64,000 nucleotides of DNA. Origin: Rikenella microfusus DSM 15922. GTDB lineage: Bacteria; Bacteroidota; Bacteroidia; Bacteroidales; Rikenellaceae. Positions 44,886 to 52,637 of this stretch are shown here, one piece after another (the stretch's first letter is position 1; each line of letters opens with the position of its first letter). The DNA lies in assembly GCF_000427365.1 (NCBI RefSeq), contig NZ_KE386488.1, positions 1,273,782-1,337,781 of the forward strand, read 5' to 3'. Below the pieces are notes generated by a model. The model worked only from the letters and a program-made list of their open reading frames with translations, did no database searches and had not been told where the DNA came from. The position numbers were made by a program, and so were the translations under genes.

Positions 44886-45440
44886 ATGAAACGTGTCGTA
44901 TTATGGATCGGGGCGATGTTGGTATGCGCAGGATGCGGAAGCGGGCGGCAGGGCGATGGAATGGTTCAGCGATTGGTCGGACAAAAGATCGTTTTCTCTG
45001 ATTCCCTGCTGGCCTCCGCCGGGCTGTGGATGTCCGATTCGCTCTGGTCGCAGGCGGTTGCTGCCGTGCCGAAAATATTGGTTTGCGTTACGGCTCAGGA
45101 ATGCAATGTGTGCCAGATGCATATTCCGCAGTGGAATATCTATATGCGTGAGTTGAAACGTTGGCAAGGAGAGATCCCGCTTATTTTCGTGGTTGCAGAG
45201 AGACCGGAACAAGCGATTCCGGCAGTCAGGAACGGTCATTGTCCGGCAACGGTGCTGGCCGATCCGGGCAGTGGGTTTTGGGAGGCCAATAATTTGCCTG
45301 TCCATCCGGTTTTCAATACTTTTCTGTTGGACGGCGACAACCGGATCGTGCTGGTCGGTTCGCCGATCGGCAATGCGGCAATGTGGAAACTGTATCGCTC
45401 CACGATAGATTCCCTGCGGGCTGACAACGGACGTGGGTAG
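44886..45440 (+). CDS. Thioredoxin-like lipoprotein with CxxC
   Basis: A 184-residue predicted lipoprotein (lipid cysteine C17 in VCAGC). The body looks like a thioredoxin fold: strand KILVCVTAQECNVCQMHIPQW with the redox-type pair C73-x-x-C76 (plus C67), PLIFVVAE, and NTFLLDGDNRIVLVGSPIGN as the final strands before a helix. The cis-proline region reads VHPVFNTF. Probable periplasmic thiol-disulfide oxidoreductase or a relative without established activity. Start at 44886 rather than the upstream ATG in frame, because only it gives a signal peptide. Its place after the propeller and beside cysteine-containing peptides suggests that it acts on their cysteines (inference). Confidence 0.75.
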   Translation: MKRVVLWIGAMLVCAGCGSGRQGDGMVQRLVGQKIVFSDSLLASAGLWMSDSLWSQAVAAVPKILVCVTAQECNVCQMHIPQWNIYMRELKRWQGEIPLIFVVAERPEQAIPAVRNGHCPATVLADPGSGFWEANNLPVHPVFNTFLLDGDNRIVLVGSPIGNAAMWKLYRSTIDSLRADNGRG

Positions 45441-45467
45441 GGGAGATGGGATTATTGTTCCGGGCGG

Positions 45468-45660
45468 TACACGATGCAGTTATTGCGATTTTACCCTGTT
45501 CTACTCAGGAGACGGATTTCAATATTGCCGACTCGATTCCAGGGTAGGGTCGTGGGGAAAAATCTTTGCTTGGCTTTGGGTAAAGTTGCATCTAATTGTC
45601 CTTGCTTTTATATTGTAAAAAGTTTGAATTTTGTTTTTTATATTATATATTTGAAAACGA
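45468..45660 (+). repeat. Duplicated 193-bp promoter repeat, copy 2
   Basis: Near-identical to 43159-43351; the differences seen are mostly G-to-A changes. It places the same promoter in front of NVEALA gene 2. Confidence 0.9.
45623..45653 (+). promoter_or_regulatory. Promoter of NVEALA peptide gene 2
   Basis: TTTG (45623-45626), 19 bases, TATATTTG (45646-45653). Confidence 0.8.
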
Positions 45661-45712
45661 GATGGGGGACCCGGGGAATCCGGGGTTTAAAATTCACTAA
45701 ATATACAATGCT

Positions 45713-45961
45713 ATGAAAAATCTGAATAAAATTCTTTTTGCCGTTTCCGGTGGGCTACTACTGGGCGGCGGTGCGGTGCTCGCTTACATGCAGGCGAGAC
45801 CGCAGCCGGAATTTTCGGACCTGACATTGGCCAATATCGAGGCGCTGGCTGGAGGTGAGGCGTCGGCTGTGGGATGCCGCTATGAAAAAGGATCGAGATG
45901 TTACGTATTCAGCCCGAACGGTGTGTTGGTCGATAAAGTCCGCAATGCCTATCCCGGTTAG
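45713..45961 (+). CDS. NVEALA-domain peptide 2
   Basis: An intact 82-residue peptide precursor: basic N-terminus MKNLNK, hydrophobic stretch ILFAVSGGLLLGGGAVLAYM, then FSDLTLANIEALAGG and a 34-residue tail with two cysteines (C55, C63). LANIEALA is the NVEALA-family motif. The stretch ending in GG at 47-48 also fits the leader pattern of double-glycine peptides (L at -12, I at -7, L at -4, GG at -2/-1), so cleavage after GG48 is conceivable; signal-peptidase cleavage after the hydrophobic segment is the alternative. A strong terminator follows directly, so most transcripts should end after this gene. Confidence 0.82.
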   Translation: MKNLNKILFAVSGGLLLGGGAVLAYMQARPQPEFSDLTLANIEALAGGEASAVGCRYEKGSRCYVFSPNGVLVDKVRNAYPG

Positions 45962-45979
45962 CGTGCGATGTCTTGCTGT

Positions 45980-46013
45980 CTCAGGAGATTCGTTAGGAAT
46001 CTCCTGAGTTTTT
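45980..46013 (+). terminator. Terminator between NVEALA gene 2 and propeller 2
   Basis: CTCAGGAGATT / AATCTCCTGAG, 11-bp perfect stem, 7-base loop, then five T. Makes the peptide gene largely monocistronic, with propeller 2 reached only by read-through or its own promoter. Confidence 0.88.
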
Positions 46014-46052
46014 CTTGCAGGTGATGTTTAATGGAAGTAATTTTTTGAACCC

Positions 46053-47090
46053 ATGATTAAGTTTCTTTACGGATATGTATGTTTGGTCGTTCTATGCGGT
46101 TTGTGGAGTTGCGCAAAAGAAGCGTCGTCGGTGAATACGTTTAATCCCGAATCGGAAGCACAATTGATAGTCTCGGATTCGGTGGACTTGAGTCATTGCG
46201 GTATTTTGGAATCCGAGTTTGTGGCGGTTTGCGATTCGGGTTTGGTTGTTAATGCCTTGGATGGGCAGTCGTTGGTCTATGTTTTGAATTCCGATGGTCA
46301 GGTGTCGGAATCGTTCGGAACGGAAGGTCGCGGTCCTGCCGAATTTTTGGAAATATCGGGTCTTGAGATATGGCATGACCGGCAGAATGTATGGCTGGGT
46401 ATCTCCGATGCTCGGAGGGGACAGTATGTAAAGCGGGTCCTGGGCGGTTCGGCACGGCCACAGGTCGTTTATACTGAAGATATGGATTGGGATGCGATGG
46501 TTAGGTTGGCGAACGGTATGTTCGTTTGTGCTGCGATTGCGGATTCGTCCCGTTTTTATTTATTGGATTCCATGGCCCGTGTATTAGGTAAAACGGATAA
46601 TTTTCCGCCGAAACCGGATGGCATTCCGTTAATATCGCATTCGATGGCTTGTACCGGTGTCTTGGCGGCAGCGCCGGATTGCTCTATGTTTGCCAGTAGC
46701 GTTGTGTACGATGGTGGAATTGATGTCTGTGAGGTACGCAAAGGGGAAATCGTACCATTGTGGCGGTTTTCTCAATTCGATATGGATTACGATATCCTGC
46801 CGGAATATCATAACGTGCCTGCCCCCAATCAGAATTCCCGACAGGGGTATATGGCTCTGAGTTTTTCCGATAACTACCTGTACGCTTTGTATTCCGGACA
46901 TAAAATGCTGGACGAAGATTCCGAGATGTGCGATGAGGTTCATGTATTCGACTATGAAGGACGGCATTGTAAACGGTATCGGCTCGATCGAAAAATTTAT
47001 GCATTGACCGTCGATCGGAGCGATAATCGTTTGGTCGGATTAACGCGAGATGCGGATGGCAATGTGCGGTTGCTCGTTTTTGCATTGTAG
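46053..47090 (+). CDS. 6-bladed beta-propeller lipoprotein 2
   Basis: A 345-residue predicted lipoprotein (signal ending GLWSC, lipid cysteine C20). Blade-like repeats: LVVNALDGQSLVYVLNSDGQVSESFGTEGRGPAEFLEISGLEIWHDRQNVWLGISDARRGQYVKRVLGG and EVHVFDYEGRHCKRYRLDRKIYALTVDRSDNRLVGLTRDADGNVRLLVFAL at the end. GRGPAEF replaces the GPGE of propeller 1. The two propellers are clearly diverged, so the locus duplication is old even though the promoter repeats are nearly identical. Base composition is lower in GC than the surrounding genes, as for the whole 43.1-47.3 kb region. Confidence 0.8.
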   Translation: MIKFLYGYVCLVVLCGLWSCAKEASSVNTFNPESEAQLIVSDSVDLSHCGILESEFVAVCDSGLVVNALDGQSLVYVLNSDGQVSESFGTEGRGPAEFLEISGLEIWHDRQNVWLGISDARRGQYVKRVLGGSARPQVVYTEDMDWDAMVRLANGMFVCAAIADSSRFYLLDSMARVLGKTDNFPPKPDGIPLISHSMACTGVLAAAPDCSMFASSVVYDGGIDVCEVRKGEIVPLWRFSQFDMDYDILPEYHNVPAPNQNSRQGYMALSFSDNYLYALYSGHKMLDEDSEMCDEVHVFDYEGRHCKRYRLDRKIYALTVDRSDNRLVGLTRDADGNVRLLVFAL

Positions 47091-47132
47091 ATTTCTGAGC
47101 GAGCCTATTTTATTTGGATAGTTGTTGCCGGG

Positions 47133-47333
47133 ATGCGTATCGGGGAGATGAGGCAGGGCCGGCGCGGCGAACGGACGGTCAATGTGTTTGATTGGGATGG
47201 GAGACCGGTAAGGAAACTCCGTTTTGACCGGGACATCGGCATGTTCAGCGTCGCCCCGGACGACCGATTCCTATATTTCAATGCGGCGGATCCGGATAGC
47301 GGAGTGGAACAGATTTACCGCGTGGCCCTTTAA
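47133..47333 (+). pseudogene. C-terminal remnant of a third beta-propeller gene
   Basis: A 66-residue open frame whose ERTVNVFDWDGRPVRKLRF ... FLYFNAADPDSGVEQIYRVAL reads like the last blade of a propeller lipoprotein (compare EVHVFDYEGRHCKRYRLDRK ... LLVFAL in the gene before). It has no signal peptide or ribosome-binding site of note. Most likely the leftover of a deleted module. Confidence 0.65.
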
Positions 47334-47402
47334 GGGAGGCCGGGGGTTGCCGTTTGCGCCCGGAATTCCTATCTTTGCCCATCGGAAAAATATACGAAAC
47401 TC

Positions 47403-48887
47403 ATGGCAAAAGAGCTGAAAGACCTCACCTCGCGCGAGGAAGACTATAGCAAATGGTACAACGACCTGGTGGTCAAGGCCGGGTTGGCCGAGAACTCCGC
47501 CGTACGCGGCTGCATGGTCATCAAACCCTACGGTTATGCCATCTGGGAAAAGATGCACGACGCGCTGGACAAGATGTTCAAAGATACCGGCCACGTAAAC
47601 GCCTATTTCCCGCTGTTCATTCCCAAGTCGTTCTTCTCCAAGGAGGCGCACCACGTCGAGGGGTTCGCCAAAGAGTGCGCCGTGGTGACCCACTACCGGC
47701 TCAAGAACGATCCCGAAGGCAAAGGAGTGATCGTCGATCCGGACGCTAGGCTCGAAGAAGAACTGATCGTGCGTCCGACTTCCGAAACCATTATCTGGAA
47801 TACTTATAAGAACTGGATCCAGTCCTATCGCGACCTGCCCATCCTGTGCAACCAGTGGGCGAATGTGGTGCGGTGGGAGATGCGCACGCGGCTGTTTCTG
47901 CGTACCGCCGAGTTCCTGTGGCAGGAGGGGCATACTGCCCACGCCACGAAAGAAGAGGCCGTCGAAGAGGCCCGGAAAATGATCGGCGTCTATCGCGATT
48001 TCGCCGAACAGTGGCTCGCCCTGCCGGTGATCGTCGGGCACAAGAGCGACAGCGAACGGTTCGCCGGCGCCGACGATACGCTGACCATCGAAGCGCTGAT
48101 GCAGGACGGCAAAGCGCTCCAGTCGGGGACTTCGCACTTCCTCGGCCAGAATTTCGCCAAGGCGTTCGACGTGCAGTTCACCAACAAGGAAGGGCAGCTC
48201 GACTATGTGTGGGCCACCTCGTGGGGTGTTTCGACCCGTCTGATGGGGGCGCTCATCATGGCGCATTCGGACAATAACGGATTGGTGCTGCCTCCGAAAC
48301 TGGCCCCGATCCAGGTGGTGATGGTGCCGATCTACAAGGGTGAGGAGGAACTTCGTTCGATCGTTGCCGTGATGGAGGGGATCGCCGCCGAACTGAAGGC
48401 GAAGGGGATTTCCGTCAAGATCGACGACCGCGACAACGTGCGCAGCGGTTTCAAATTCGCCGAATACGAACTGAAAGGGGTGCCGGTGCGTCTGGCCATC
48501 GGTCCGCGCGACCTGGCCGGCGGGACGGTGGAACTGGCGCGGCGAGACACGCTGACCAAGGAGAGCGTGCCGGCCGAAGGCATCGCCGACCGTATCGAAA
48601 ATCTGCTGGAAGATATTCAGCGGAATATTTACGACAAGGCGTTGAAGTTCCGTGATTCGATGATTACGCGGGTGGATACCTACGATGAGTTCAAACGGGT
48701 GCTGGAAGAGAAAGGCGGTTTCATCCTGGCCCATTGGGACGGTACGCCGCAGACGGAGGAACTTATCAAGAACGAGACGAAAGCGACGATCCGCTGCATT
48801 CCGGTCGATGCGCCGGCGGAAGAGGGTACCTGTATCGTGTCGGGTAAGCCGTCGCACCGCCGTGTGCTGTTCGCCAAGTCGTATTAG
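47403..48887 (+). CDS. proS: Prolyl-tRNA synthetase (short, eukaryote/archaeal-like type)
   Basis: A 494-residue class II synthetase of the form without the large editing insertion. Class II motifs: [50 protein letters not shown] (motif 2 region with [25 protein letters not shown]) and SFGGTS-type [13 protein letters not shown]. The anticodon-binding domain ([12 protein letters not shown] ... [34 protein letters not shown]) and the C-terminal zinc-like domain ending VLFAKSY are present. A TATCTTTG -7 box is at 47370-47377. Confidence 0.96.
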   Translation: MAKELKDLTSREEDYSKWYNDLVVKAGLAENSAVRGCMVIKPYGYAIWEKMHDALDKMFKDTGHVNAYFPLFIPKSFFSKEAHHVEGFAKECAVVTHYRLKNDPEGKGVIVDPDARLEEELIVRPTSETIIWNTYKNWIQSYRDLPILCNQWANVVRWEMRTRLFLRTAEFLWQEGHTAHATKEEAVEEARKMIGVYRDFAEQWLALPVIVGHKSDSERFAGADDTLTIEALMQDGKALQSGTSHFLGQNFAKAFDVQFTNKEGQLDYVWATSWGVSTRLMGALIMAHSDNNGLVLPPKLAPIQVVMVPIYKGEEELRSIVAVMEGIAAELKAKGISVKIDDRDNVRSGFKFAEYELKGVPVRLAIGPRDLAGGTVELARRDTLTKESVPAEGIADRIENLLEDIQRNIYDKALKFRDSMITRVDTYDEFKRVLEEKGGFILAHWDGTPQTEELIKNETKATIRCIPVDAPAEEGTCIVSGKPSHRRVLFAKSY

Positions 48888-48910
48888 GCGTTCGGTACGG
48901 TTTTATTTAA

Positions 48911-49032
48911 GGAGACTATATACGACTTTACACAAACCCTGTTTCGGCTCGGCGCCGGAGGGCTTCCGGCCGTCGGGGGGCGGCGGTGCGAACCGAAAAA
49001 ATCATGCAGGGTAAAATAGTATATAATTACCT
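48911..49032. repeat. RA dispersed repeat
   Basis: GGAGACTATATACGACTTTA to AGTATATAATTACC, with the GTGCGAACCGAAAAAATC core. Confidence 0.75.
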
Positions 49033-49060
49033 TATTTAAAATATGCAGGGAGTTTTTGTG

Positions 49061-49104
49061 TCGGCCTTGCTTCGAAGCTTTCGGTGGCTTCGGAGCAAGG
49101 CCGA
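49061..49104. terminator. Large hairpin downstream of proS
   Basis: TCGGCCTTGCTTCGAAGC / GCTTCGGAGCAAGGCCGA with one mismatch; 17-18 bp stem without a T-run on either side, so a terminator role is only likely. Confidence 0.55.
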
Positions 49105-49451
49105 TATTATTTGGGAGTCAGGCAGACGTATAAATAGGGTAGAGCGGTTATGATTACGTTGGTAAGCATGTATTCCTTACTTTGATTTATATGTATGCCT
49201 GATGTTCGGCGGATTTTAGCCCATCCCTGAAGCCGTTTCGGAAAGCGGGTCGTTTAGTAGGCGCAGGCCGAAAAGATAAAAGAGTGTAAAAAACGTATCT
49301 GACTATGCGTAATATATGGAGTGCAAACTTCCCCGGTGCGGAGACGAGAGATTGCCGGGAGGTTTGGTCATATGTAGTCATCTGAATGCCCGGATATCAG
49401 ACATTGCCTGTCCGTTTTGGGGACAGTTCGCCCCTTCCGGACAGTCCGGTT

Positions 49452-51281
49452 TTACACCGCCTCGGCCACCGCTTCGGCAATATCCACGACCCGTGTCCGA
49501 TCGTTGCCCGCCGACCGTTGCAACGATTTCTTACACTGCGGACAGCTCGTCACGATTGTCTCCGCCCCGGTCGCCAGCAGGTTCCGCACCACCGTCGTCC
49601 CGATCTTCGTTTGGGCCGCCGTGTCCAGCGTCAGGTTGGCCAGACTGCCTCCGCAGCAATGCACCCGATCTTTTTCCCGGCTCTCGGCATTGGTCAGCGT
49701 AGCCACGTGCGACAATACGTACCGGGGTTCGGCATAAATCCCCCGCAATTCGCACGGATCATGGTAGGCATACGACGTCTGTACGACCGAAGTTTTGAGA
49801 CGTCCTCCCGCAATCAGTTCCGCGATATACTGCGTGTGGTGCAGTACCCGAATCCCCGTTTGTTGCAACTCTCCGTACTCTTCGGTAAAACTTTTGTAGC
49901 AAATGGGGCATCCTGTTACCAGTGTCGTAATATGATGTTTACGAAATAGTTCCGTGTTGTAATCCTGCATCTTTTTCGCAGCCGGAAGGTTGCCGCTCAG
50001 CCGCATCGGACGGCCGCAGCAGACGCCTCCGTTCCGGTCGGCCCACCATACATCGACGCCGGCCGCCGCGAATATCTTCTCCATGGCCCGCAGCACGCCG
50101 GGGGTTAGCTGAGTCATGCATCCGGCGAAGAAACCGACTTTTCCCGTCCCTTCCGAACGGTCTTCGGCGGCAGTCAGGAACTCATACCGAGGAATGTTAT
50201 ACGACGAGGTCTGGCGGGCGAAAGCTACCCGGCTGCTCAGGCGCAGCGTCCCCTGTTCGATTCCGACGGGACAAGCCTCGGCACACCGCCCGCACATCAG
50301 GCAGGTGTCGGCCACCTGCGGGGTCAGATGTCCGTACCGGCGGTCGCGCAGGAAGTAAGCGGCCTGTATATGATTGATGTTCAGGTCGGCTGCGATCGGG
50401 CAGGGGTCGAGACATATCCCGCACCGCGAGCAGGCCTGTATCTGGAAATTATCGAACGAGCTTCCTTCGGGTTTCGCTTTCAGGCGGTAGGCCCGCAGGA
50501 AAATCAGCGGCACTTCGGTGAAGATGTGCATATAGCGCGAGTAGGGCAGTGCCACGAAAAAGAGGCCGAGCACGATGGAGTAGGCCCACCAGGCCGGATA
50601 TTCCAGGGCCGAGAGCATCCCCATCGGCACTGCCGAGGCCAACAGGTCGCCGGTTCCGCCGGTAAAGAAGCTGCCGCTGTCGTGCACGCCGCAGGTGACG
50701 GATTCGGCGATATAGCGCAGCGGGAAGATCAGCCAAAGCGCCGAGAGCGCGATACGGTCGAAGGGGGTGTGCCGGGTGGTCCGTCGCATCCCCATCATCC
50801 GGGAGTATGCGCGTTTTCCCCAGGCCAGCGCCACGCCGCACAACACGAAGATCAGCAGGCAGTCCATCAGCAGGGCGTAGTTGAAGTGCCGGACGTAGGA
50901 GGCGGGTTCTTCGGGAAAGAAGTACCGGAAAAAGACGTGCACATGGGGGGGATTGACGGGATCCTGGATATAGGTCGAGGTTTCGAGTTTGCCGACCACG
51001 ATCAGCAGAAACCACCCCAGGGCAAGGCTCATATGCATGAATCCGAGCATGGGGTTGGTTTTCCATATTTTCCGGTGGATCAGGCATTCGAGCACGACTT
51101 CTTTCAAGGCTTTGAGGCTTTTGGCCGATAGGATGTTGTGCCGTATCAATGCTTTGTCGCCAGCGGGAAGGCTGACGAACCATCGGCCCCACTTCCAGAG
51201 TATGGCGCCGAACAACCAGATCACTCCCACTGTGAAGGGTATGACGAAAGGATCGAAAAACCAGGGCGAACCGGGCTGCAT
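49452..51281 (-). CDS. Membrane Fe-S oxidoreductase, NarI-like plus HdrD-like domains
   Basis: A 609-residue fusion. The first 290 residues have five to six membrane helices with histidines suited to heme b (GFMHMSLALGWFLL; LPYSRYMHIFTEVP), like NarI/DsrM subunits that exchange electrons with menaquinol. Then two 4Fe-4S motifs, CSRCGICLDPCP and CLMCGRCAEACP, and two CCG domains: GCMTQLTPGV ... GVCCGRP ... GCPICYKSF and DPCELRGIY ... HCCGGSL ... SCPQCKKSL. These are the HdrD/DsrK-type units that hold the noncubane cluster. Likely links menaquinone to a cytoplasmic thiol or electron carrier. The start at 51281 excludes the RF repeat from the reading frame. Probably functions with the ferredoxin and Hdr-like genes upstream. 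Confidence 0.85.
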   Translation of the reverse strand: MQPGSPWFFDPFVIPFTVGVIWLFGAILWKWGRWFVSLPAGDKALIRHNILSAKSLKALKEVVLECLIHRKIWKTNPMLGFMHMSLALGWFLLIVVGKLETSTYIQDPVNPPHVHVFFRYFFPEEPASYVRHFNYALLMDCLLIFVLCGVALAWGKRAYSRMMGMRRTTRHTPFDRIALSALWLIFPLRYIAESVTCGVHDSGSFFTGGTGDLLASAVPMGMLSALEYPAWWAYSIVLGLFFVALPYSRYMHIFTEVPLIFLRAYRLKAKPEGSSFDNFQIQACSRCGICLDPCPIAADLNINHIQAAYFLRDRRYGHLTPQVADTCLMCGRCAEACPVGIEQGTLRLSSRVAFARQTSSYNIPRYEFLTAAEDRSEGTGKVGFFAGCMTQLTPGVLRAMEKIFAAAGVDVWWADRNGGVCCGRPMRLSGNLPAAKKMQDYNTELFRKHHITTLVTGCPICYKSFTEEYGELQQTGIRVLHHTQYIAELIAGGRLKTSVVQTSYAYHDPCELRGIYAEPRYVLSHVATLTNAESREKDRVHCCGGSLANLTLDTAAQTKIGTTVVRNLLATGAETIVTSCPQCKKSLQRSAGNDRTRVVDIAEAVAEAV

Positions 51282-51293
51282 ATCTATTCCATT

Positions 51294-51619
51294 TATCTGT
51301 TCGTTTATTCGTACAGTTGAGGTTTGAGGTGACTGTTCTCTTTGTGAACAAAGAGAACCAGAAAAACTTTTTGAGATGCTTCGCATCTCCTGAGCCTGGC
51401 GGATGACCTTTCCTTTGAAAACTTGTTCTGTAACGGATAGGGGGCTATCAATGTCGTTACCCGATGCCCCCTATCCGTTACAGAACAAAGAAGTCTGCAA
51501 GAAAAGATTTTCGACAAACTGAGGCGTTGCAAACCTGCTCGAAAGTTTCTTTGGTTCTTTCTTTTCAAAGAAAGAACAGTGGACTCTACCCTCAGCGTAC
51601 AAAATAAACGAACGGTTAA
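51294..51619. repeat. RF element, copy 2
   Basis: Outer arms match copy 1 (1756-2084) in inverted orientation over about 100 bases on each side, including CTCTTTGTGAACAAAGAG and CTTTCTTTTCAAAGAAAG. The central palindrome (around 51428-51487, arms with CTGTAACGGATAGGGGGC / GCCCCCTATCCGTTACAG) is unrelated in sequence to that of copy 1. Its right terminus ends next to the ferredoxin stop codon. Confidence 0.82.
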
Positions 51620-51937
51620 TTACAATATTTCGAGCAGGACATGTATCACCGCCCGGGTATTGACTCCTCGCGGGCAGACCATCCGGCATTTACCGCATAG
51701 CATACAATCTTTCAGCGACTTTTTCGCCGTTTCGTACTCACCCCGGCGCACGAGATGCTGCACCTTTCTCAGACTGAACGGAGTAAACTGTCCCGCCGTA
51801 CAAGTCGCCGTACAACTTCCGCAACCGATACACAACAGCGTCGTCCGTTCGCGCGCGATTACCCGGTCGCGTAAAACGGGATCCATCTTGTCCAGATAAA
51901 TCGCCCGCGGCGCATTGATCGTAAATCCGAAATCCAT
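51620..51937 (-). CDS. HdrC-like 2x[4Fe-4S] ferredoxin
   Basis: A 105-residue protein with two cluster motifs, CIGCGSCTATC (followed by AG in place of proline) and CMLCGKCRMVCP. The order and the helix between them (FSLRKVQHLVRRGEYETAKKSLKD) fit HdrC subunits. It would pass electrons between the cytoplasmic Hdr-like proteins and the membrane subunit. Stop codon adjoins RF element copy 2, which separates it from the membrane gene by 338 bases. Confidence 0.82.
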   Translation of the reverse strand: MDFGFTINAPRAIYLDKMDPVLRDRVIARERTTLLCIGCGSCTATCTAGQFTPFSLRKVQHLVRRGEYETAKKSLKDCMLCGKCRMVCPRGVNTRAVIHVLLEIL

Positions 51938-51951
51938 CTTGTTAAAACTTA

Positions 51952-52125
51952 GGTAACTATATACGATTTAGCCCTAATTTATATGCGTAATTGATTCTCA
52001 GTATATTGCGGCCCTCGCCCACCCCCTTAAGCAGAGAAAAGCCCCGATCCCCTGTGCCGAGCGGCACCGCAGGGCCGGTTGGGAAGATCATTACCTGATT
52101 TTGGGTAAAGTCGCATATAATTACC
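51952..52125. repeat. RA dispersed repeat, palindromic-ended form
   Basis: GGTAACTATATACGATTTAG to AAAGTCGCATATAATTACC, inverted ends; the interior GGGCCGGTTGGGAAGATCAT recurs at 10098-10162 and 28242-28395. Confidence 0.8.
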
Positions 52126-52391
52126 AAAACTTATTCGTAGAGTTAATCGTCCACATAGCGGCCAGTCCGGAGCTATCGCCGCAGAGCGTTTGTTTTTCTC
52201 CCGCTCATGTCGCGGGGGCACCGACTTCTCCGGACGCCTTATGCCGGCGGGGCACCTTCTTTTTGGGGCGAGCAAAAAAGAAGGCAAAAAACTCGCCGGG
52301 AATGCGATTCCCCAGGTCAGCAGCCTCTGCCCGTACTTCGACACAAAATAAAATGCCGGGAGTACTTTAATAATTGCAATGTTTTCTCTTA

Positions 52392-52480
52392 GTCAGGCCG
52401 GAGCCACCCCCGGCGAAGGCCTGCAACTCGCGATGCTCGTTTGAGCCTCGCTGGCTCCGGCCTTGAATCTGCAAATTAAA
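52392..52480. repeat. RC dispersed repeat
   Basis: CCGGAGCCACCCCCGGCGAA and GCCTCGCTGGCTCCGG, same order as 24293-24431. Confidence 0.7.
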
Positions 52481-52637
52481 AGTACAATTATTTCTACGGT
52501 CGGACGCCCGGGAGCGGTCGCGGTTTAGGTTAGTTGTAGCCCGGCTGGAGTGCTCTGCGTCACCGCTCCTCCGCCCCGCGGGAGGATGCGGCCCGCGCGA
52601 CCTACAGATGCAAATCACCGGCCGATTAATCGTAGGC

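Larger units (their letters stand above)
48888..49451. other. Intergenic region between convergent genes
   Basis: An RA repeat (48911-49032) and a large hairpin (49061-49104) are followed by about 340 bases (49105-49451) in which I see no feature. Confidence 0.6.
51938..52637. other. Repeat-bearing gap inside the Hdr-like cluster
   Basis: 700 bases without a gene: RA repeat (51952-52125), AT-rich and GC-rich spacer with no homology I can name, RC repeat (52392-52480), then GC-rich sequence to the hdrA-like stop. Confidence 0.6.

Noticed and set aside
47271..48857. 528-codon minus-strand frame opposite proS
   Set aside because: proS is unambiguous; the antisense frame is a shadow.
49187..49381. 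Short frames between proS and the membrane Fe-S gene
   Set aside because: No homology, no initiation signals; probably non-coding.
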